Positions 6,209 to 10,306 of a stretch of 10,306 nt of DNA are shown one piece after another. Made by a program: the position numbers and the translations under genes. This DNA comes from Tannerellaceae bacterium (GTDB lineage: Bacteria > Bacteroidota > Bacteroidia > Bacteroidales > Tannerellaceae): the NCBI GenBank assembly GCA_031265595.1, contig JAISCM010000261.1, positions 1 to 10,306 of the forward strand, in the 5' to 3' direction. The notes beneath the pieces are model-generated. The model was not told where the DNA came from. It saw only the letters and a list, made by a program, of their open reading frames with translations, and searched no databases. Positions within the stretch are counted from its first letter, which is position 1. The number at the start of each line of letters is the position of its first letter.

Positions 6209-7945
6209 TCATTTTATCAATCTTTCCCGGAAGGGGCCTCTTATCATGATGTCGGGATTTCCGGCGGCTGCTTCGCCCGGAGTAATCCAGCCTCGCTGGA
6301 GCAACCTTTTTACAGCATCCCGGTAGAACGCATGGAACGCCGGTTTGATCTGCGTTCCGTTAAAATGATAACGCGCATGCCTGGGCGCAGAAATAATATA
6401 AGAAAGGAAGATACATTCGCCAAGGCTTAGCGCGGAAGGCTCTTTGGCAAAGTAATAACGGGAAGCTTCCGTTACGCCGTATACATTGTTTCCCCATTCA
6501 ATCACATTCATATAGACTTCAAACATCCGTTGCTTAGACGTAAGCCGGCAGGTTTCTATCAGCCATACGATCATGATCTCTTCCAGCTTGCGCGAGATAG
6601 TTTTGTCTTGATTCAGGAAAACATTCTTTACTAATTGCATACTCAGCGTGCTCCCTCCGCGGGCAAACCGCCGTTCCGTAATGTTTTGTGCCAATGACCG
6701 CTCAAAAGCCTCCGGTATAAAACCTACATGGTGCATAAAGCCGGCGTCTTCGGCGTGCATAATAGCATACGGAAGATACCGGGATATCGACCCGTATGAA
6801 CGAAAGTCCGGGTTCTCATACCCCAGGCTGACTGTGCGGACAGGCCGGCCTTTTTCATAAATAACGAGGCTGAACGGATCGTTCATCTTTCGCAGATCTG
6901 TATTCCCATAGCGGAGGATACGGAAGTTACGGGATTGTAAAGAAGATTCAAACCGCAGATTTTCCACATCTGCCATGTCTACGTCTACTAAGAAATGGTA
7001 TGACATGGCGCCCTCTGCCTCCAGTCCTTCTATATGGTGGAACATACCTTTGGGGATAGATGAGAAAAGGGCTTCCGCCGGAAAGTCTTTTTTGTCTAAT
7101 GCCGCCCTGATGTGCCAGTCTGTTGTTTTCTCTATTTTTAGGGAAGGATTTAGTTTTAGCTTATTCAGGTAGACGCTTGTTGTGCTGCTATCCACCTCTA
7201 AAAAGTCTTTCCCTACATTAATAGTATACTGAATGAAACCCCTGTCTACAACAATTGTATCGGGAGAGAGCAGCTCGTGGTGTAAAGCAAGCCCTTTTAT
7301 ACCGGCCTTTCCCTGTAGCGTTTGGATACCTGCCTGTTTTTCCTTCCGGCTTAGTTCCAGGGCCAGCGTGTCAAACATCACCCTGGCGCCCCATTTCTCT
7401 TCAATGAAGGGGAGTACTATCTTTTTAGCCGTATCCTTTGTATAAAGGCGAAGGTTGATGTGCTGTTCTTCGTCCGGCAGCGTTCCCGAGCATATCCATT
7501 CATTCGCTACCCCATGCTCTTTGCTTCGGATTTCCATTACGAACGAGTTGTTTTCTACTTTACATGTAGGGATGTCTATTGTCAGTGGCTGTTCTTCGCC
7601 CTGGCAAACGGCCTTCGTGAGGGTTACTTTATCTGCTTCAAGTTGCTGTATGACTACCTTTCTACTTAACAGTTTTCCGGCGTCTGCTTTTATATGGACA
7701 GCATGAGCGGTTACTGCCAGCCCGGCATCATCAGACGTAATGGTAAGCCCCTTTATCAACGCTTTGCCGATGCCTTTTACTGCGATCGCTTTGTATTGTA
7801 TGCTAAGGTCATATTGCTTTTCTATGGCTTGCAGTTTGGGTTCGATAAGGAAGCGCGCCAACCTGTCGCCGCTTCTGGATAGAGCCAGTATCAGAAGCAA
7901 TAGAATAATAGTAGTCACCTGAAACTTGCGATATGTTATCTTCAT
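6209..7945 (-). CDS. Membrane-anchored GT51 peptidoglycan glycosyltransferase with long N-terminal extracytoplasmic region
   Basis: The C-terminal part (about 385-560) is a GT51 domain, which polymerises lipid II into glycan strands on the outer face of the inner membrane. All the usual motifs are present: AEDAGFMHH with catalytic E399 (398-406), RGGSTLSMQLVKN (429-441), RKLEEIM with the second glutamate E456 (452-458), KQRMFEVYMN (471-480) and NVYGVTEASRYYFAK (487-501). There is no transpeptidase domain, so it resembles a monofunctional MtgA-type enzyme, yet at 578 residues it is more than twice MtgA's size (~240). One membrane helix lies at about 9-23. The ~360 residues between it and the GT51 domain have alternating hydrophobic and polar stretches suggesting beta-structure, possibly AsmA-like, but I do not recognise the family with certainty. 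The ATG at 7943-7945 is preceded by purine-rich AGAAAG. It follows the kinase gene by 26 bases, so it probably ends that operon. Confidence 0.9.
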   Translation of the reverse strand: MKITYRKFQVTTIILLLLILALSRSGDRLARFLIEPKLQAIEKQYDLSIQYKAIAVKGIGKALIKGLTITSDDAGLAVTAHAVHIKADAGKLLSRKVVIQQLEADKVTLTKAVCQGEEQPLTIDIPTCKVENNSFVMEIRSKEHGVANEWICSGTLPDEEQHINLRLYTKDTAKKIVLPFIEEKWGARVMFDTLALELSRKEKQAGIQTLQGKAGIKGLALHHELLSPDTIVVDRGFIQYTINVGKDFLEVDSSTTSVYLNKLKLNPSLKIEKTTDWHIRAALDKKDFPAEALFSSIPKGMFHHIEGLEAEGAMSYHFLVDVDMADVENLRFESSLQSRNFRILRYGNTDLRKMNDPFSLVIYEKGRPVRTVSLGYENPDFRSYGSISRYLPYAIMHAEDAGFMHHVGFIPEAFERSLAQNITERRFARGGSTLSMQLVKNVFLNQDKTISRKLEEIMIVWLIETCRLTSKQRMFEVYMNVIEWGNNVYGVTEASRYYFAKEPSALSLGECIFLSYIISAPRHARYHFNGTQIKPAFHAFYRDAVKRLLQRGWITPGEAAAGNPDIMIRGPFRERLIK

Positions 7946-7971
7946 ATTTCTTTCTGTTTGTACGTTTCTCT

Positions 7972-8814
7972 TTAAAAGCCTATCCTTACTTTCGTTCCCT
8001 TACCTAAGACAGATGTGATGGTTACCTCCGCTCCATAGATGCGTAGGATACGGATGGAGAGGCTCAGGCCGATACCATTGCCGGCGTATCCTCTTGTATT
8101 GCCTGCCCGGTAAAAGGGTTGGAATATCCGGCTCAGTTCTTCGGGAGGGATGCCGATCCCCTGGTCTTCTATTTCTAAGACGCTTCCCCGTAGGCGTATC
8201 TCTACCGTCTTATCCCCGGAGTATTTAAGAGCGTTTCCGATGATATTCTCTAAGGCCGTTTTCAATAGTTGAGGGTTTATGTCCAGATTGAAGGCAAAGC
8301 TATCCGGCGAGAACTGTATCCTTTTCTCCATAAACTGCATCAGAAATTCGGCAAGGAAGATAGGTTCCGAAGCCGTTTTCAATATCTCTTCTTCCCCCTT
8401 CGACAGAAACATCAGGTGTTTCATCAGGCGGATGATCCGTTTGGTCTCGGATAAGATGCGCTGTAAAGAGCCTTGATACTCGGCAGGCGTACGTTCGCGC
8501 ATCAGGGTAATTTCACATTCTCCCTGAATGGCTGTCAGCGGATTATTCAGTTCGTGGGAAGCATTGCTGATAAACGCCTTTTCGCTTTGATAGGTAGTAT
8601 CGATACGCTCGGTCATATAAGTGGCATAGCGTTTGCCTACAACGTAAATAAGTATGCCGTTTATCAGCAAAAAAGCTACAAACAGCCCTATCCTGTAAGG
8701 CAGGAGTACCTGCGGAAAGAGAACAAGTAATACATAGAAAATAATAGATACTACCGTGATAACGCCTACGGTAAGATAGGTATAATAATATGCGATTCGT
8801 CTGGCGGGCGTCAT
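7972..8814 (-). CDS. Short sensor histidine kinase with two membrane helices and no sensor domain
   Basis: Membrane histidine kinase that should phosphorylate the regulator encoded just upstream. Its 280 residues are short for the class. Two membrane helices (about 11-33 and 39-60) are joined by only a few residues, so there is no periplasmic sensor domain, and no clear HAMP domain follows. The kinase core is complete: HisKA with SHELNNPLTA and phospho-acceptor H87, N box LENIIGNALKYS (188-199, N190 and N194), G1 box DQGIGIPP (217-224), F box IFQPFYRAGN (230-239) and G2 box GNGIGLSLS (245-253). Its ATG overlaps the regulator's stop as ATGA (8811-8814), a sign of translational coupling. Candidate signals are membrane state or a partner membrane protein; this is inference. 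Confidence 0.95.
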   Translation of the reverse strand: MTPARRIAYYYTYLTVGVITVVSIIFYVLLVLFPQVLLPYRIGLFVAFLLINGILIYVVGKRYATYMTERIDTTYQSEKAFISNASHELNNPLTAIQGECEITLMRERTPAEYQGSLQRILSETKRIIRLMKHLMFLSKGEEEILKTASEPIFLAEFLMQFMEKRIQFSPDSFAFNLDINPQLLKTALENIIGNALKYSGDKTVEIRLRGSVLEIEDQGIGIPPEELSRIFQPFYRAGNTRGYAGNGIGLSLSIRILRIYGAEVTITSVLGKGTKVRIGF

Positions 8815-9494
8815 GCTTCTATCATATAGCCGATACCGGGTACGGTACGTATCATTTTGTGGGCGGATTCTTTATCGATCTTTGTCCGTAGATAATTTAC
8901 GTATACGTCTACTACGTTCATATTGCGATCGGCCTCCTTGTCCCATACTTGTTTGATTATGCTTTCGCGGCTGAGCGGATTTCCCTGGTTCTGTATCAGA
9001 TACTCAAGCAGGCGGTACTCGCGGACGGTCAGGTTGATGTACGTACCGTTCCGTACAGCGCGGCGATTCTCCGTTTCCAACACAAGGCCGCCGCACGCCA
9101 GTACCTGGCTATTATCCGTCTGATCCGGGCCAATACGGCGAAGCAGCGCCTGTATCCGCGCCTCCAGTTCCTGAAAACGGAATGGCTTTACCAGATAATC
9201 GTCTGCCCCGGCTGCCAGTCCTTTTACAATATCATCCGTAGCGCCCAAAGCCGTCAGCATAATAACCGGTGAGGCGTAACCATACGCCTCACGGTATCTA
9301 CGGCATAGCTCCAGGCCATCCATCTCAGGCATAATGATATCGAAGATCAACAACTGAAAACGTTCCTGCCGGATAAGCTCCCAGCCTGCTACGCCATCAT
9401 GGGCTACCCTTACTTCGTGTCCGAACTCCTGTAGCCCTCTTTCAATAAAAGAGGCTATATTGATCTCGTCTTCTACTACTATTATCTTAGCCAC
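8811..9494 (-). CDS. OmpR/PhoB-family response regulator
   Basis: DNA-binding response regulator of 227 residues, the normal length for the family. The receiver domain (about 2-118) has the acidic pocket E8 and D9, phospho-acceptor D52 in the FDIIMPEMDG segment, T81, and K103 in LVKPF. The C-terminal winged-helix domain (about 132-225) shows LTVREYRLLEYL, the recognition-helix region VVDVYVNYLRTKID, and TVPGIGYMIEA. It is partnered with the kinase gene through the 4-base ATGA overlap and begins 6 bases after the SGNH hydrolase stop, so all three are probably one transcript. Its targets may include its own operon; no operator can be identified because the operon's upstream region is largely outside the window. 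Confidence 0.97.
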   Translation of the reverse strand: MAKIIVVEDEINIASFIERGLQEFGHEVRVAHDGVAGWELIRQERFQLLIFDIIMPEMDGLELCRRYREAYGYASPVIMLTALGATDDIVKGLAAGADDYLVKPFRFQELEARIQALLRRIGPDQTDNSQVLACGGLVLETENRRAVRNGTYINLTVREYRLLEYLIQNQGNPLSRESIIKQVWDKEADRNMNVVDVYVNYLRTKIDKESAHKMIRTVPGIGYMIEA

Positions 9495-9500
9495 GATTCG

Positions 9501-10268
9501 TTATAGTCCTGTTGCTTCTATCCACATATTAGCCATCAACTGCCTGCCGGGCAGGTCGGGATGTACGCCGTCGTTAGACCAGTAACGGGCAGGAGCCTGC
9601 CTCATAGCTGCATCAAAACCAGCCTGGAAGGGTACAAAAACGGCCTTAAACTCAGCAGCCAGCCTTTGAGCTATCGTACGGTACTCATCAAATTTGGGAA
9701 ACCATTTCTCATCTTCTATAGCCGAGCCCCCTTTCAGTGCGAAAGGCTCGCAAATGATCAATTGGGTAGCAGGCGATTTCTCTTTCGTATATTTCAGCAG
9801 GTCGCGGTAATCGTTTTCATATATTTCGGCCGTCCCTTTGTAGCCACCTCCTAATGTATGCCAATAGTCGTTTACGCCAATCAGGATGCTCAATACATCC
9901 GGCTGGAAAGCCAGACACTCCATCTCCCAGCGGTCGCGAAGCTGGTACACCTTATTGCCGCTGATCCCTCTGTTGTATATTTTCAATTGCTTATCAGCCT
10001 GTTTGGCCAATAGCTGCGTAGCGATATAAAGGCTGTAGCCAAACCCCAACTGTTCCTGGGTATTACAGTTATTATTACCATACGTCCTCCCCGCATCAGT
10101 AATCGAATCGCCCTGCATAAGGACAACAGCATTTTTCTTCAATGCTATCTTCGAAGCATTTACTCCCGACTGTTCTTTAACAACAGCCCTTGCTAACTCC
10201 GGTATCACCAGTGCGCCAGCTCCCGCCAACACACTTTTCTTTAAGAAATCTCTTCTCGAATCTTTCAT
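9501..10268 (-). CDS. Tat-exported SGNH/GDSL-type hydrolase (probable esterase)
   Basis: An SGNH/GDSL-superfamily hydrolase, most likely an esterase or carbohydrate deacetylase of the envelope; the substrate is unknown. The 255 residues begin with a Tat signal, SRRDFLKK at 4-11, matching the (S/T)RRxFLK motif, followed by a hydrophobic stretch (VLAGAGALVIPELA) and a possible ARA cleavage site near 28. All four SGNH blocks are visible: GDSITD with nucleophile S55 (53-58), NRGISGN with oxyanion G101 or G104 (99-105), GVND with N133 (131-134), and NDGVHP with D233 and H236 (232-237). It should therefore be active after export in folded form. The start ATG is at 10266-10268; only 38 bases upstream are visible and no -7 element is recognised there. 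Its stop is 6 bases before the response regulator ATG, so it appears to lead that operon. Confidence 0.92.
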   Translation of the reverse strand: MKDSRRDFLKKSVLAGAGALVIPELARAVVKEQSGVNASKIALKKNAVVLMQGDSITDAGRTYGNNNCNTQEQLGFGYSLYIATQLLAKQADKQLKIYNRGISGNKVYQLRDRWEMECLAFQPDVLSILIGVNDYWHTLGGGYKGTAEIYENDYRDLLKYTKEKSPATQLIICEPFALKGGSAIEDEKWFPKFDEYRTIAQRLAAEFKAVFVPFQAGFDAAMRQAPARYWSNDGVHPDLPGRQLMANMWIEATGL

Positions 10269-10306
10269 AAGATGAATTAAATTAAGTTTACGATTAGTAG
10301 TTGTTT

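Overview
The window looks like a stretch of a Bacteroidales chromosome (Parabacteroides, Tannerella or a close relative would fit). The reasons are the protein sequences, weak or absent Shine-Dalgarno signals, and promoter elements of the Bacteroidetes type (TAnnTTTG at -7). The genus is an inference. All genes except trmD are on the minus strand. No rRNA, tRNA, CRISPR array, transposase or phage gene was seen.

Region 1 (1-3010, minus strand): pheT (phenylalanyl-tRNA synthetase beta chain), followed by a yebC/pmpR-type gene that runs off the left edge. The 37-base gap suggests one transcript.

Region 2 (3011-3419): a long gene-free stretch between the divergent genes pheT and trmD. Near each end is a likely promoter pointing outward. 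Between them lies a 256-bp element built as two concentric inverted repeats: 42-base outer arms matching at 39 of 42 positions and perfect 29-base inner arms, both centred on exactly the same point. Its middle holds three tandem 22-bp units rich in CACCCGGGTG and CACGTG. This is the most unusual feature of the window and resembles a non-coding mobile or dispersed repeat (MITE- or REP-like).

Region 3 (3420-6208): trmD (tRNA m1G37 methyltransferase) runs rightward and overlaps the tail of a convergent yqgE/algH-family gene by 9 bases. Upstream of yqgE, on the minus strand, is a fold-type I PLP aminotransferase with its own likely -7 element.

Region 4 (6209-10268, minus strand): a tightly packed four-gene set that reads as one operon. 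In order of transcription: a Tat-exported SGNH/GDSL hydrolase, an OmpR-family response regulator, a very short histidine kinase with almost no sensor domain, and a membrane-anchored GT51 peptidoglycan glycosyltransferase with a large N-terminal extracytoplasmic region. The gaps are 6 bases, a 4-base ATGA overlap, and 26 bases. The arrangement suggests a small cell-envelope regulatory and synthesis module; its signal is unknown.
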